Assembly: GCA_019694435.1 (NCBI GenBank)
Contig: JAIBBZ010000001.1
Span: forward strand, 248,001 to 312,000
DNA: 64,000 bases
Direction: 5' to 3'
Source of the DNA: Pirellulales bacterium
GTDB taxonomy: Bacteria > Planctomycetota > Planctomycetia > Pirellulales > JAEUIK01
The translations under genes and the position numbers were made by a program. This document shows positions 10,935 to 20,039 of this stretch, one piece after another; position 1 is the stretch's first letter, and every line of letters starts with the position of its first letter. The notes beneath the pieces were generated by a model. It was not told the DNA's origin and did not search any database. It saw nothing but the letters and a program-made list of their open reading frames with translations.

Positions 10935-12065
10935 CTACCTTTTTGGGGCCATTCTTCGCCGTGGACTGAGCCTCCGGCGAAAACCGCCTCCACCTCCCGC
11001 TTTCTTGCTGGCCCCGTTTCCCTTCGCGAGGCTACCAACGCTAAGCGCGTAATGCCATTGGCACTCCATGATCGCCTTTCTCGCGCGTTTGCGATGGTCG
11101 GCCCACCACGCAACTGCCAAAACGGTCAAGCCGGTAGCTGCCAGTGCTGTGAGATTGACGTACGGAACAAGCATTGTCGAAGCCAAGAGAGTTGGCACGC
11201 TAATTGCCATCGCGTTTTTCGCACTCGCGACCCTTTCTTCATCCAGGACGGTTTTATAGTTGCGCAGCGAACGCTCAACCTCCTTCTTAGCCGCATATAC
11301 CGCCTCCTGTGCCTCGACTGTCGACTTAGCTTCGGTCAATATGCCGCCAACCTTTTCTACGGCAACGCGAAACGCGCTGAGCTCATCCATGCGTTTGGCC
11401 CGAAAGCCGAGAATTTTTTTCATAGAAATGTCACGGACTGAGTCGGCTGTTGGAAACTCGATCCCGATACGCGACAGGACATCCCGATTCACTACGTCTT
11501 TCCGTGCCCGTGGCGGTTTACCGAATAGACAATACTCACCCGACGGACTGAATTCGTCTTCATCCGTGACAAGAGGGAGCTTTGTGCGTTCCGCCATTTC
11601 TGAGGCCAGGCAGACCATATAGAGTGAGGCCATTTTGTTCGGCAACACCACCCAGTCCCCATGGCTCCGCGCTAGACGCGATTCGGTCAACTCATCTAGT
11701 AGGAGCTTTGACAACTTGTCGCGATGCACGAATGTGCCGCGATAATCTGCGGTGGGCATAGCCAGAATCGCCTCAGCTTCCTTCTGAATGTTCTCTTTTC
11801 TACTCAGTAGAATAGGTAGCACTCTTTTTCGAAAACTCGCGGCGGCCGTTTCGACGTAGTCTTTTGCCGGAGTATTAATCAACAGCTCGTTGTCGCGCGC
11901 GAGCTTGGCTCCTTCCGAGTCATCGGCTGCTACGTCGTATTCAGCCTCAACCGGAACGATTCTCCGCACGCGGTCCCAATAAAGCAGGGAGACTTTGAGC
12001 CAATCCTCATTCACGTTCAAATACGGATAGTATAGCGCAGTGATCGGCGCGGCAGGATCGGTCAT
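10935..12065 (-). CDS. DUF6236 family protein
   Basis: The 376-residue protein opens with ALYYPYLNVNEDWLKVSLL and YWDRVRRIVP, the signature of DUF6236 as I remember it. Two hydrophobic segments around residues 293-330 (ISVPTLLASTMLVPYVNLT, then ALAATGLTVLAVAWW) suggest a membrane hairpin. The C-terminus is glycine- and arginine-rich. AGGGA precedes ATG 12065. Third-position base use is visibly more AT-rich than the neighbouring genes, suggesting recent acquisition. The family function is unknown; related genes are often found in accessory regions. Confidence 0.7.
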   Translation of the reverse strand: MTDPAAPITALYYPYLNVNEDWLKVSLLYWDRVRRIVPVEAEYDVAADDSEGAKLARDNELLINTPAKDYVETAAASFRKRVLPILLSRKENIQKEAEAILAMPTADYRGTFVHRDKLSKLLLDELTESRLARSHGDWVVLPNKMASLYMVCLASEMAERTKLPLVTDEDEFSPSGEYCLFGKPPRARKDVVNRDVLSRIGIEFPTADSVRDISMKKILGFRAKRMDELSAFRVAVEKVGGILTEAKSTVEAQEAVYAAKKEVERSLRNYKTVLDEERVASAKNAMAISVPTLLASTMLVPYVNLTALAATGLTVLAVAWWADHRKRARKAIMECQWHYALSVGSLAKGNGASKKAGGGGGFRRRLSPRRRMAPKR

Positions 12066-12598
12066 AGAAATGTCCCTAGCAGTAGTTACTTGAAGGCACC
12101 AAAGCTATCTGCCGACGGCCGCTTTGCACCCTGCAGCACGGTTGAACTCTTCGTAGTGTCGCTGCGTCCGAAAAACGCTTGCTCGCGTCATTCGAGACAC
12201 TCACACACGGTCGTACGATTTTCTGGTACCTTCAGGCCGGGCGCAACGAAGCGATTTCAGACACGCCATTTTTCTCAGTTGCAAGTACGCAAAGCAAGGT
12301 CGATATGCTCAGGAATGCGCGTGTCGCGATTTGCAGAATGGTGAGCTGAACGCTTGGCAGCACCGAGGCCGGTCGCGCTTCCGTCAAAGACCGATTGGAC
12401 GCTCAGGAGGGCGTGACCGGAGCTTTGTGTTCGGGCAGCCGGACGGTTCGTCCGGGGCAAGCAAGACGGTCGATCCTATCCGTTCGTAAGACGGTGATGT
12501 ACGCATTAGAATCGGCAGTCAGCCAGTCGCTTTGGCGGGTAGTCGTGGCAGTTGTCGATGGCAAGGGAATCGAACGCGAATGGCCTGGGAAGCTCGTC
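12066..12598. other. Intergenic region with remnant repeat arm
   Basis: No intact gene is visible in these 530 bp. The 16-bp sequence CGATTGGACGCTCAGG at 12392-12407 recurs inverted at 13310-13325. In its reading frame the surroundings read GRASVKDRLDAQEGVTGAL followed by C-S-G-S-R, resembling the remnant at the other end. Both ends of the next gene therefore seem to carry decayed copies of one element. Confidence 0.35.
12392..12407 (+). repeat. Left arm of 16-bp inverted repeat
   Basis: CGATTGGACGCTCAGG is present here and exactly, in inverted orientation, at 13310-13325. The two arms flank the thioredoxin-fold gene and lie within similar translated remnants (RLDAQEG and RLDAQGT). Confidence 0.6.
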
Positions 12599-13201
12599 AT
12601 GCGACGCATCATTAGTAGTGTGTACCTTGTTCTGCTGATCGCCATCGCCCTGGCGGTGCGCGCCGACGCCGCCGATAAAGACACGGAAGCCGCGTTGGCG
12701 GCGGTCGCGGCCGCTCCGGAAACTCAAACGGTGCGCATCGGCGACAAGGCGCCGCGAACGATCGGCGGCGTCATGTGCCATGGCAGTAAGGTGGATACCG
12801 CCGACTTCGGCGGGAAGTACGTGCTGGTGGTCTACTGGTCAGAATCCGACCCAAACTACAAAGCATGGGACGCCACACTTCGCGAGATTCGCCGGAGCTA
12901 TACAAACAACACCGATTTCTTGATGTTGAGCATCTGCATGGATGGCGACTTCGCGAAATGGAAAGACGATCTCGAGCAGGCAAAACCGATCGAATTGAAG
13001 GGCAAGCAAATCGCGCTATTTCGGGATCGGATTTGGTGGCATGCGGTCGATGATGACTGGCCTGTTCCTCAATCCGTCGTTGACAGAGAACATTTACCCG
13101 TCGCGCACCTCATCGGGCGTGACCTGCATTTTCTCGCGGTGCGAATTCCACTCGATGAGCTAAATACCACCGTCGAATCGCAGGTCAAGCCGGTCGAGTG
13201 A
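12599..13201 (+). CDS. Secreted thioredoxin-fold (TlpA/AhpC-like) protein without a CxxC site
   Basis: The protein has 200 residues from ATG 12599, which follows GGGAAG. A signal peptide (ISSVYLVLLIAIALAVRADA) is followed by a thioredoxin-like body: RIGDKAPRTIGGVMCHGSKV, then FGGKYVLVVYWSESDPNYKA where TlpA proteins have the WxxC region, and LMLSICMDGDFAKWKDDLE. The position of the catalytic CxxC reads S-E-S-D, so the usual disulfide chemistry is missing. Only two Cys remain in the mature part. It may be a structural or binding relative acting outside the cytoplasm; the role is unknown. Confidence 0.65.
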   Translation: MRRIISSVYLVLLIAIALAVRADAADKDTEAALAAVAAAPETQTVRIGDKAPRTIGGVMCHGSKVDTADFGGKYVLVVYWSESDPNYKAWDATLREIRRSYTNNTDFLMLSICMDGDFAKWKDDLEQAKPIELKGKQIALFRDRIWWHAVDDDWPVPQSVVDREHLPVAHLIGRDLHFLAVRIPLDELNTTVESQVKPVE

Positions 13202-13244
13202 TGGGATTGCCGCGAGCTGATCGGGTTCTGGTGTCAGTCGGTGC

Positions 13245-13385
13245 CTATCCCTCGACGGCGTTGAGCTGATCTTTCGACCGGCGGCCGCAAACGACGCAGG
13301 CGGGCGTGCCCTGAGCGTCCAATCGAAGGGAGCAACCTGCTCCGGTCTGACACGGCGAGGCAAGCGATTGGCGCTCGCGAGAGCG
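13245..13385 (-). pseudogene. Zinc-ribbon-like gene remnant
   Basis: A reverse frame without a start codon, open from about 13385 to TAG 13245, reads CQTGAGCSLRLDAQGTPA followed by CVVCGRRSKDQLNAVEG. The spacing of its four cysteines (C-x5-C, then CVVC) looks protein-like. It contains the right arm (13310-13325) of the 16-bp inverted repeat. It may be the C-terminal end of a decayed small zinc-binding protein; this is tentative. Confidence 0.25.
13310..13325 (-). repeat. Right arm of 16-bp inverted repeat
   Basis: This is an exact inverted copy of 12392-12407, lying inside the zinc-ribbon-like remnant. The rest of the stretch 13386-13662 shows no gene. Confidence 0.6.
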
Positions 13386-13662
13386 CTAGTTCGCCTGGCA
13401 AGCCCGCGCTTGCGGGTTGCTCGAATAATCCGTTCGAGGACGACCCGCAAATTCATTGCGGAGAGGCGGCAGGCCAAAGTCCCGCTTGCGGTGCTGAGGG
13501 CACGTTCGCAGAACGTCCTCGGCTTAAGATCGCCGCTGACGGTGGTTGCACCGTCGCGTCGCGCAACGTCTTCGGAATGCTGCCGCGTTTCGCGACCAAT
13601 AGCGCCAACCGCGGCTTAACTGGTCCAGCAGCAACGGCACTCAGCCCGACAAGAACGGCCGC

Positions 13663-14154
13663 TCAGTCCAGCAGAAACGGGCTGTCGACCAGGTCTTCGT
13701 GGCGGATCTCGTCGACCGGCTCTTGCTTGCCGTAGCCGGCGTACAGCCGGTTCGGGCAGTTGAAGACCCAGCCCGAGCGATCGCTCACGTTCTTATAGGC
13801 GTGCACCACCCCCGGCGGGATGATCACGGCATGGCGATTCGATTCGCCGACGATCATCGTCAGGCGATGGCCATAGGTCGCGGCCGACTCACGCGTGTCC
13901 CACAGGTAGAGCTTGAAATCGCCGGGGCCGACGAAGGCGAAGTAGTCGGCCTGATCGACGTGCTCGTGCGGGCCCCGGGCCACGCCCGGCAGCGTCTCGC
14001 TGACATAGGCCATGACCGGGTGGTTTTCAGCGGGCAGATCGTCCTCGCGGTACAACTCGACGAGCCAGCCGCGGTGATCCTTGAACTGCTTGAGCGGGCG
14101 GATCACGACGCCGTCGATCGGTCCCTCTTGAAAAGTCACACCTTCCTCCGTCAT
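13663..14154 (-). CDS. dTDP-4-dehydrorhamnose 3,5-epimerase-like cupin (RmlC family)
   Basis: The protein has 163 residues from ATG 14154. RmlC features are visible: PLKQFKDHRGWLVELYRED, the catalytic-His region GVARGPHEHVDQADYFAFV, FKLYLWDTRE, and IPPGVVHAYKNVS. The domain covers the whole length, slightly shorter than classical RmlC (about 180). It would epimerise a nucleotide-linked 4-keto sugar, or act as a related sugar cupin, in the cytosol. No rmlA, rmlB or rmlD is nearby, so the exact substrate is open. Upstream start codons at 14217 and 14280 lack similarity. Confidence 0.8.
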   Translation of the reverse strand: MTEEGVTFQEGPIDGVVIRPLKQFKDHRGWLVELYREDDLPAENHPVMAYVSETLPGVARGPHEHVDQADYFAFVGPGDFKLYLWDTRESAATYGHRLTMIVGESNRHAVIIPPGVVHAYKNVSDRSGWVFNCPNRLYAGYGKQEPVDEIRHEDLVDSPFLLD

Positions 14155-14386
14155 CGAGTTCTCTGTCGCAGCCAGGGAGGTTCCAGGGACTTGCGGTTCG
14201 ACAGCCGGCGAGTGCATGCGTGCGTTCCCGAGAAAACCAAGTTCACGTGTGACATTAGTGGCGACCCGTGGCGGCCGCAAGGACCCCCGGGATGCGATCC
14301 GCTCAACTCTAGGTCACACAACCTGGCCACTGGCCGGTTTGCGCAGGGGGCAGCGTCCAAGAACTCTGAATTCGGCCGTAAACCCA

Positions 14387-15211
14387 CTATTTTTCGACAC
14401 TTATCTCCGCATCTTCCAACCCTGCCCCGGGTTCCTCCCCGGCGGTCTCGCCGGGCTCGAGCTCGACGCTCAGGGGCTGCATCTGGTGGCGATATTTCGC
14501 CGCGGCGCGGTTATAGCGAACGAGGCGATAGCCCGGGTGCCACGGGGCCCAAAACAGGCCGATCAGCGGAACGACCGTCGCCAGGGTGAAGGCGCCGATC
14601 CAGGCGGGCCGTCGCCGGGTATCGATCAGAACCATGCCCGCCAACACGCCCAGCGCGAGCCCCCAGCCGTGGGCCACGTTGGCGACGGGCATCCAGCCCA
14701 GGTAGGTCGCCGCGATGCAGAAGAAGAACCAGACCATCATCACGCGGACCGTCTCGTCGTTGACCACGACGCCCCAGTACGGCTCGCGCCGCCGGCCGAC
14801 CCACATCATGCCGAACAGCCCATACACCGCCCCCGACAGCCCGACCGCCGGGTGCATCACCACGAGATAGTCGAGCAGCACCGGCACGTAGCACAACACC
14901 AGCAGCAGGCCCGCATAGCGCAGCGCGCCGATCCGTCCTTCGACGATCGGGCCCAAGACGAGCATCCAATAGATATTGAACCCGGCATGCAGCAGGTTGC
15001 CGTGCAGCAGGGTGGTGGTCAGCGGCCGCCACCACTCGCCCTCCCAGATTGGCCAGGAGATCACCAACCGCCAATCGACCTGCAAGGCAAAGCGGCGGTC
15101 CATGTCCGGGCTGGGATCGAACGTGCTCACCACCTCGAGCGCGAGCGCCACGGCCGTCACCAACAATGTGACCGGCGTACTGCGAAAGTCGATCTTGAGA
15201 GCAGGCAGCAT
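14387..15211 (-). CDS. Rhomboid family intramembrane serine protease
   Basis: The 274-residue protein has six or seven membrane segments. The catalytic serine lies in GLSGAVYGLFG (Ser126) and the histidine in VANVAHGWGLALG (His181). The conserved WWRPLTTTLLHGNLLHAGFN block gives the L1-loop/TM2 motif (His75, Asn79). It cleaves membrane-anchored substrates within the bilayer. The C-terminal 40 residues are acidic and cytosolic. It reads in the same direction as the dehydrogenase and TonB genes but is 41 bp from the former. Confidence 0.92.
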   Translation of the reverse strand: MLPALKIDFRSTPVTLLVTAVALALEVVSTFDPSPDMDRRFALQVDWRLVISWPIWEGEWWRPLTTTLLHGNLLHAGFNIYWMLVLGPIVEGRIGALRYAGLLLVLCYVPVLLDYLVVMHPAVGLSGAVYGLFGMMWVGRRREPYWGVVVNDETVRVMMVWFFFCIAATYLGWMPVANVAHGWGLALGVLAGMVLIDTRRRPAWIGAFTLATVVPLIGLFWAPWHPGYRLVRYNRAAAKYRHQMQPLSVELEPGETAGEEPGAGLEDAEISVEK

Positions 15212-15252
15212 GACCGTTCACGGGACGAATGGCGCAGAACTCAAACGCGAAC

Positions 15253-16539
15253 TTACCACAGCACCAGCGATTGCTCGAAGAGCCGAATCAGTTCCGGCTC
15301 GCTCGCCGGGCGCGGCGCGAGCTTCGTCACGCGGTGTTGCGGCAGCGTCCCCCGCGCCAATTCCGGCGCGTCCTGCGCGGTCAGACCGATCGCTGCCAGT
15401 CCCGAGGGAATCGCCAGCCGGCGCATGTACTCGATGATCCGCCGCGCGAGCACCTCGCCGGCGTCGCACTCGGCGACGTCGCGCATGTCGGCCCCCAGCA
15501 TCGCGGCCGCTTGCAGATGGCGCTGCGGATCGGCCGGCGCCGTGAAGCGAAACACGGCCGGCGCCGTCAAGATCACCGAGACGCCGTGCGGCACGAACGG
15601 GTGATCGTCCGGGTAACCCGGCGGGTAATAGTCGCGCACCATGCCACTGATCGGGTACGACATGCCGTGGCACAAGTGCACGCCGGCGTTGCCGAAGCCC
15701 ATCCCGGCAAAGGCGCTGGCCAAGAGCATCTGGGCACGGGCTTCGTCGTCGGCGGGGTCTTCGACCGCGCGGAACAGATAGCGATCGACCAGCCGCAACG
15801 CCGCTTCGGCCCAGACGTCGCTGATCGGGTTGTGGCCCTGGTAGGCCGGACGCAGGTTGGGGCGCTCGGGCCGTGGCCGCTGGTCGTAGCGAATCGCGGT
15901 GTACGACTCGAGGGCATGGCACAGCACGTCGAGCCCCGTCGAGGCCGCCACGAGCGGCGGCATCGTTCGCGTATTCTCCGGGTCGACGATTCCCAAGGTG
16001 GGCTTTAATCGCCGATGCGCGATGCCCGTCTTTACCCGCGTCGCCGACAGGTCGAAGATCGACACGCCCGTCGTCTCGCTGCCGGTGCCGGCCGTCGTGG
16101 GAATGGCGATCAGCGGTCGCAACGGCCCAGGCACCGGCCGGCCGGCGCCCACCGGAGCGTTGACGTAATCCAGAAACGCCGCCGGCCACGTCGTGTACAG
16201 GTTGGCCGCCTTGGCCGTGTCGATCACCGAGCCGCCGCCGACGGCCACGAAACCGTCAAACCGCCCTTCGCGGGCCACGTCGATCGCTTCCTGGAACGAA
16301 ACGTCGGTGGGCTCGACCCGCACGCGGTCGAACAACTCGAACTCGATGCGCTCGGCCCGCAAGGCTTCGCACACCGTAGCCACCGGTGCCAGCCCGGTCA
16401 GCCGCGGGTCGGTCAGCACCAGCACGCGGCGCAGGCCCAGGTCGGCCGCGTCCATCCCCACCTCGCGCGTCGCCCCCGGACCAATCCGAAGGTTCGACGT
16501 CGCCATCTCGAACACACGATCACGCTCGATCTCGGTCAT
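15253..16539 (-). CDS. Iron-containing alcohol dehydrogenase, hydroxyacid-oxoacid transhydrogenase type
   Basis: The 428-residue protein resembles ADHFE1-type enzymes, which couple oxidation of 4-hydroxybutyrate to reduction of 2-oxoglutarate without free NAD(P) turnover. Visible are AVGGGSVIDTAKAANLY (nucleotide site), IPTTAGTGSETTGVSIF, and the metal-ligand blocks GLDVLCHALESYTAI, HLCHGMSYPISG and FVPHGVSVILT. ATG 16539 overlaps the TGA of the upstream TonB gene (ATGA, 16536-16539), which fixes the start and implies translational coupling. Why a TonB gene precedes it is unclear. Confidence 0.88.
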   Translation of the reverse strand: MTEIERDRVFEMATSNLRIGPGATREVGMDAADLGLRRVLVLTDPRLTGLAPVATVCEALRAERIEFELFDRVRVEPTDVSFQEAIDVAREGRFDGFVAVGGGSVIDTAKAANLYTTWPAAFLDYVNAPVGAGRPVPGPLRPLIAIPTTAGTGSETTGVSIFDLSATRVKTGIAHRRLKPTLGIVDPENTRTMPPLVAASTGLDVLCHALESYTAIRYDQRPRPERPNLRPAYQGHNPISDVWAEAALRLVDRYLFRAVEDPADDEARAQMLLASAFAGMGFGNAGVHLCHGMSYPISGMVRDYYPPGYPDDHPFVPHGVSVILTAPAVFRFTAPADPQRHLQAAAMLGADMRDVAECDAGEVLARRIIEYMRRLAIPSGLAAIGLTAQDAPELARGTLPQHRVTKLAPRPASEPELIRLFEQSLVLW

Positions 16540-17435
16540 GACGAACCGCTCAACGAAAAACGCACGGGAAGCTTGCCGACCCACGGCACGGGCCGGCCCT
16601 CGGCTACGGCCGGCGCAAACCGCCAGTTGCGCACGGCGCTGGTTGCAGCCTCGTCGAGCAATTCGAACCCGCTCGAATCGGCCACTTCAATTGTTTTCAC
16701 CGCGCCGTCGACCGCAACGGTCAGCCGCAAGATCACGGTACCTTGCTGCCGCGCCCGGCGTGCCGCCTCGGGATACAAGGGCGGAGGGTTCGACAGGGGC
16801 CGCGGTGCTGTCGCCTCGAAACCCACGCTCTGCACAGAAGGCGCCGACGCCACCGACGGCATACTCGCCGCGGGAGCCGTGGCTTGAGCCTCCGCGCCCT
16901 GCTGCGGTGTTGCGCTGGGCGGCTGGGCCGGGGCGCTTTGTTCGTCGGCGCTTGGAACCGGTTGCGGCGCGGCCGCTTGGGACTCCGGGCTGGCTGGATG
17001 TTGCCCAAACGTTGCCTCGGGCAAGGCAGCCGGCTCCGGCGGGGCCGGCTCGGTGTGCGGCGCGAGTGCGACCTCGACCGATGGCAGCTCGACCTCGTTC
17101 AGGACCGGTTCCGGGCGCTCCACGGCCTGGACTCGTTCCAGCTGCGCGACGATCGGCAACTCGCTGGGCGACAGCTCCGCGACGCGCCAGTCGGGCGATT
17201 GAATCGACAGCGCTGCTTGCAGGCTGGCGACGCTCTGCTGGCCCGCCAGACTCGGTCCGGGCAAGCGCGTCGTGGTCCATCCGACCGCCAGGGCCCCGAG
17301 CACGCCGGCGTGGGCCGTCAGCGATACGAACCATGCCGACGGCCGCGAGACGGCCGCGATCAGCCCACGTTGTAACAGCCAGGAGAACAAATTCGCACGC
17401 TCGACCGGAAACACGGGACGCGCCGCCAAGCGCAC
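16536..17435 (-). CDS. Energy transducer TonB
   Basis: The protein has one membrane anchor (WFVSLTAHAGVLGALAVGW), a long Pro/Ala/Glu/Gln periplasmic spacer, and a C-terminal TonB domain: PPPLYPEAARRARQQGTVIL, VDGAVKTIEVADSSGFELLD, AVRNWRFAPA. TonB transmits proton-motive force to outer-membrane receptors. The start is uncertain because no ATG lies in frame: GTG 17435 gives 299 residues with the anchor near residue 35, and a TTG at 17543 is the farthest alternative. The upstream receptor stop (17494) and the downstream ATGA overlap make this the middle gene of an operon. Confidence 0.85.
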   Translation of the reverse strand: MRLAARPVFPVERANLFSWLLQRGLIAAVSRPSAWFVSLTAHAGVLGALAVGWTTTRLPGPSLAGQQSVASLQAALSIQSPDWRVAELSPSELPIVAQLERVQAVERPEPVLNEVELPSVEVALAPHTEPAPPEPAALPEATFGQHPASPESQAAAPQPVPSADEQSAPAQPPSATPQQGAEAQATAPAASMPSVASAPSVQSVGFEATAPRPLSNPPPLYPEAARRARQQGTVILRLTVAVDGAVKTIEVADSSGFELLDEAATSAVRNWRFAPAVAEGRPVPWVGKLPVRFSLSGSS

Positions 17436-17493
17436 ACGGCCAGGCGGTACAGCTATTATCGTCGCGTCCGGCCCGAATGGACATACGCCGCGG

Positions 17494-19758
17494 CTACCGC
17501 ACCCATTCGTAGCCCAGCAGGAAGTTGATCCCTGGCCCGTCAACCCCCGAGCCGAACACGCGATAGTACTTGTCGGTCAGGTTTTCCGCGCCGAGCGTGA
17601 CGCGATGATGTCCGGCCTCGTCGAGAAACCGGCCTGCCCGGGCATTGAGCGTGGCATAGCCCGGCTGGCCATCGGGCGGGAAGCGGGCGTCTCCCGCGTT
17701 GAGCGATGTGAGGCGGTCCTGCCGGCGAACCATCCAGACGAAGATATCCAGATACCCGGACAGCTCGGGCGCGCGCCGCCGCATGCCCAGATAGCCTTGC
17801 GTTGGCGGAATCCGGTTGAACGGCTCCGCCTGCGTCAGGTTCTGGCCAAACGTGTACCAGAAATTTCCCCACAGGCTCCAGTTGCCCTCGAACAGGTATT
17901 CGCCGGCCAGTTCGGTACCGTTGATGCGGGCATCGACGTTGCTCAGGATCGCGTTGTTGCTCGCATCGACCGTGCGCGTGATGTAGTCCTGAAAGTCGAC
18001 CCAGTACTCGATCATCTGCCCGCGGAACCGCGGGGTATCGAGCTTGAAGCCGCATTCATAGGTGTTGGCAAATTCCGGCTGGACATTGAACGTGCCGATC
18101 ACAGGGAACTGCTGGCCCTGCTGCGCGAACGTCTTGGTCGACACCAGGTCGTCGACGTTCGGTCCGCGGAAACCCTCGTAGTAGCCGCCCACCAGGTTCA
18201 AGTTCGGCGTCAGCTCGTACACCGCGCCACACGAGCCGATCCAGGCCTGATAGGTGCGATCCAGGGGGACGTTCGTGTTGACCCCGTTGATCGTGACGGT
18301 CGGCGTGCCCGAGACGTTGATGTTTTCGTACCGCGTACCGGGCAAGAGCGTCAGCCGCTCGGTGATGTCGACGTCCCATTGCAAGAAGCCGCCGGCGCGA
18401 TCGTAGATGCTGTCGTCCGGATATTGCGGGATCTGCGGGGAAATGAACGCGCCCGTGTTGCGATTGAAGCGGTTCTTGAAGGCGTCGATATCGTCGTAGT
18501 AGTAGTCGGCGCCGTAGGCCACGTTGCCCAACAGCCCCAGGTCGCGCGAAAACAAGAGCGTGCTGCCGAACGTGTTCACGTCGAACTCGCCGATATCGCG
18601 CCGCTGGGGATTCGTCGTCAGATTGTCTTCGATCAAGCCCTCCTTGGTCCGCTGGTACGACACGGTCGCCGAATAGTTGTCGAACAGCGTGCTCAACGAC
18701 GTGCCTTGCATTCGCACGTAAGCCAACTCGCGCTGCTGCGGGTCGAAGAACGTCGGCCGCTCGGCGGCGCTCGGGTTGTACTGATTGACGAACGGGCGGA
18801 AGCGGTCGCTGCGCGGGACGCTGTCCTGCTGAAAATGCTGCACGGCGAAGGTCAACAGTTGATCGTCGTCGACCAGCAGGTTGAACTTCACGTCGCCGGC
18901 GTTCTGGTCGTAGTTGGTAAACGGCTGCCGGCCGAAATTTCCGCCGCGATCGAGATCGTTGACGTTCATGTAACTGGCCCCGCCGTAGACGCCGGTCGAG
19001 CCGACCCAGGCCTCGGTCGTCACGCGCGAATACGAGGCCATGTCGGACGAGCTGAAATACTGAATCGCCCCCGGCCCGCCGTAGTTGGCCCGCAGTGGGT
19101 CGGCCGAGCGCGTCACGATGTTGATCGCGCCACCGATGGCGTCCGAGCCCCACACGACCGAGCTGGCGCCACGAATCACCTCGATGCGGTCGACCAGGCC
19201 CGGATCGACCGTGTTGAAGTACTGGTTGGGCCCCGCCCTGAGGACCGAGTTGTTCATGCGGATGCCGTCGATCAGCACGACGATCTCCTGCCCGGTGACA
19301 CCACGCAAAAAGGGCGACGCCTGTCCCCGGGCCGTCGTCTGCACCATCACGCCCGCCTCGGTTTGCAGGGCCCGAACCATGTCCAGCGATTGCCGCTCGC
19401 GCAATTCCTGGTGCGTGGTGATCGAACCGAACTGCGGCGTGCCGAAGATCGACTCGCCGCCGGGCATCAAGCTGTTCAAGCCGCCGAACGATTGCCCGGA
19501 CAGCGAGGGAAAGGCCACGCCCCCGCCGCCTGCGCCCAATCCTGCTCGGCTCGCGCCCGCGCCGCCCTCGAACGGCGGCAACGGTGGCGAAGCCGGTTCG
19601 GCCGGCGCCTCGGGCGTGACGACCACCTCGGGCAACGTCGGCTCGGCGCTCGTGGGCGGCTGGTAGAGGACGAACCGGATTTCGCCCGGCTGCTGCGCGT
19701 ACCCTTCAGCCGCTGCGCACAACGCCGCCCCGACGCAGACGCTGATCCATGCGCGCAT
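17494..19758 (-). CDS. TonB-dependent outer-membrane receptor
   Basis: The 754-residue protein has a signal peptide (cleavage near AAAEGYA-QQ), an unusually Pro/Gly-rich stretch of about 80 residues (PEAPAEPASPPLPPFEGGAG), a plug domain (RGVTGQEIVVLIDGIRMNNS, then VDRIEVIRGASSVVWGSDAI) and a beta-barrel ending in LGAENLTDKYYRVFGSGV and the terminal aromatic strand FLLGYEWVR. It imports a chelated metal, cobalamin or oligosaccharide across the outer membrane. Its TonB is encoded immediately downstream. No cobalamin riboswitch or Fur box is obvious in the 280 bp upstream, so the ligand is unknown. Confidence 0.92.
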   Translation of the reverse strand: MRAWISVCVGAALCAAAEGYAQQPGEIRFVLYQPPTSAEPTLPEVVVTPEAPAEPASPPLPPFEGGAGASRAGLGAGGGGVAFPSLSGQSFGGLNSLMPGGESIFGTPQFGSITTHQELRERQSLDMVRALQTEAGVMVQTTARGQASPFLRGVTGQEIVVLIDGIRMNNSVLRAGPNQYFNTVDPGLVDRIEVIRGASSVVWGSDAIGGAINIVTRSADPLRANYGGPGAIQYFSSSDMASYSRVTTEAWVGSTGVYGGASYMNVNDLDRGGNFGRQPFTNYDQNAGDVKFNLLVDDDQLLTFAVQHFQQDSVPRSDRFRPFVNQYNPSAAERPTFFDPQQRELAYVRMQGTSLSTLFDNYSATVSYQRTKEGLIEDNLTTNPQRRDIGEFDVNTFGSTLLFSRDLGLLGNVAYGADYYYDDIDAFKNRFNRNTGAFISPQIPQYPDDSIYDRAGGFLQWDVDITERLTLLPGTRYENINVSGTPTVTINGVNTNVPLDRTYQAWIGSCGAVYELTPNLNLVGGYYEGFRGPNVDDLVSTKTFAQQGQQFPVIGTFNVQPEFANTYECGFKLDTPRFRGQMIEYWVDFQDYITRTVDASNNAILSNVDARINGTELAGEYLFEGNWSLWGNFWYTFGQNLTQAEPFNRIPPTQGYLGMRRRAPELSGYLDIFVWMVRRQDRLTSLNAGDARFPPDGQPGYATLNARAGRFLDEAGHHRVTLGAENLTDKYYRVFGSGVDGPGINFLLGYEWVR

Positions 19759-20039
19759 GGCGAACCTCCGGCGATGAATCGCAAGATCGAAAAAGAATCA
19801 GCACCCTGCGCTAGCGGTAGGCTGGGTCGGGCGGGGCTGCCTGGCGGGTCATGCGAGGGCAGATCGTGGTGCTTCCCACGGCGTATCGTCGCCCGAGCAA
19901 TCGCTCATTGACCGACGACCGCCCCCTCCGCGCAACTCGACGCAGCTTCCCGAGCGTGGGGGGAGACAGTGAGCCTGCTGCTGACTGCATTCTGCAGCGC
20001 AGCCAAAGACTGCAGCGGCGCTGCTACCAGATCAGCGAC

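Noticed and set aside
17272..19911. 879-codon forward frame opposite the TonB receptor
   Set aside because: It crosses two reverse-strand genes with recognised domains and has no signal, domain or ribosome site.
19759..20039. Cobalamin riboswitch or Fur box before the TonB receptor
   Set aside because: No B12-box-like core or AT-rich palindrome was seen in the 280 bp upstream.
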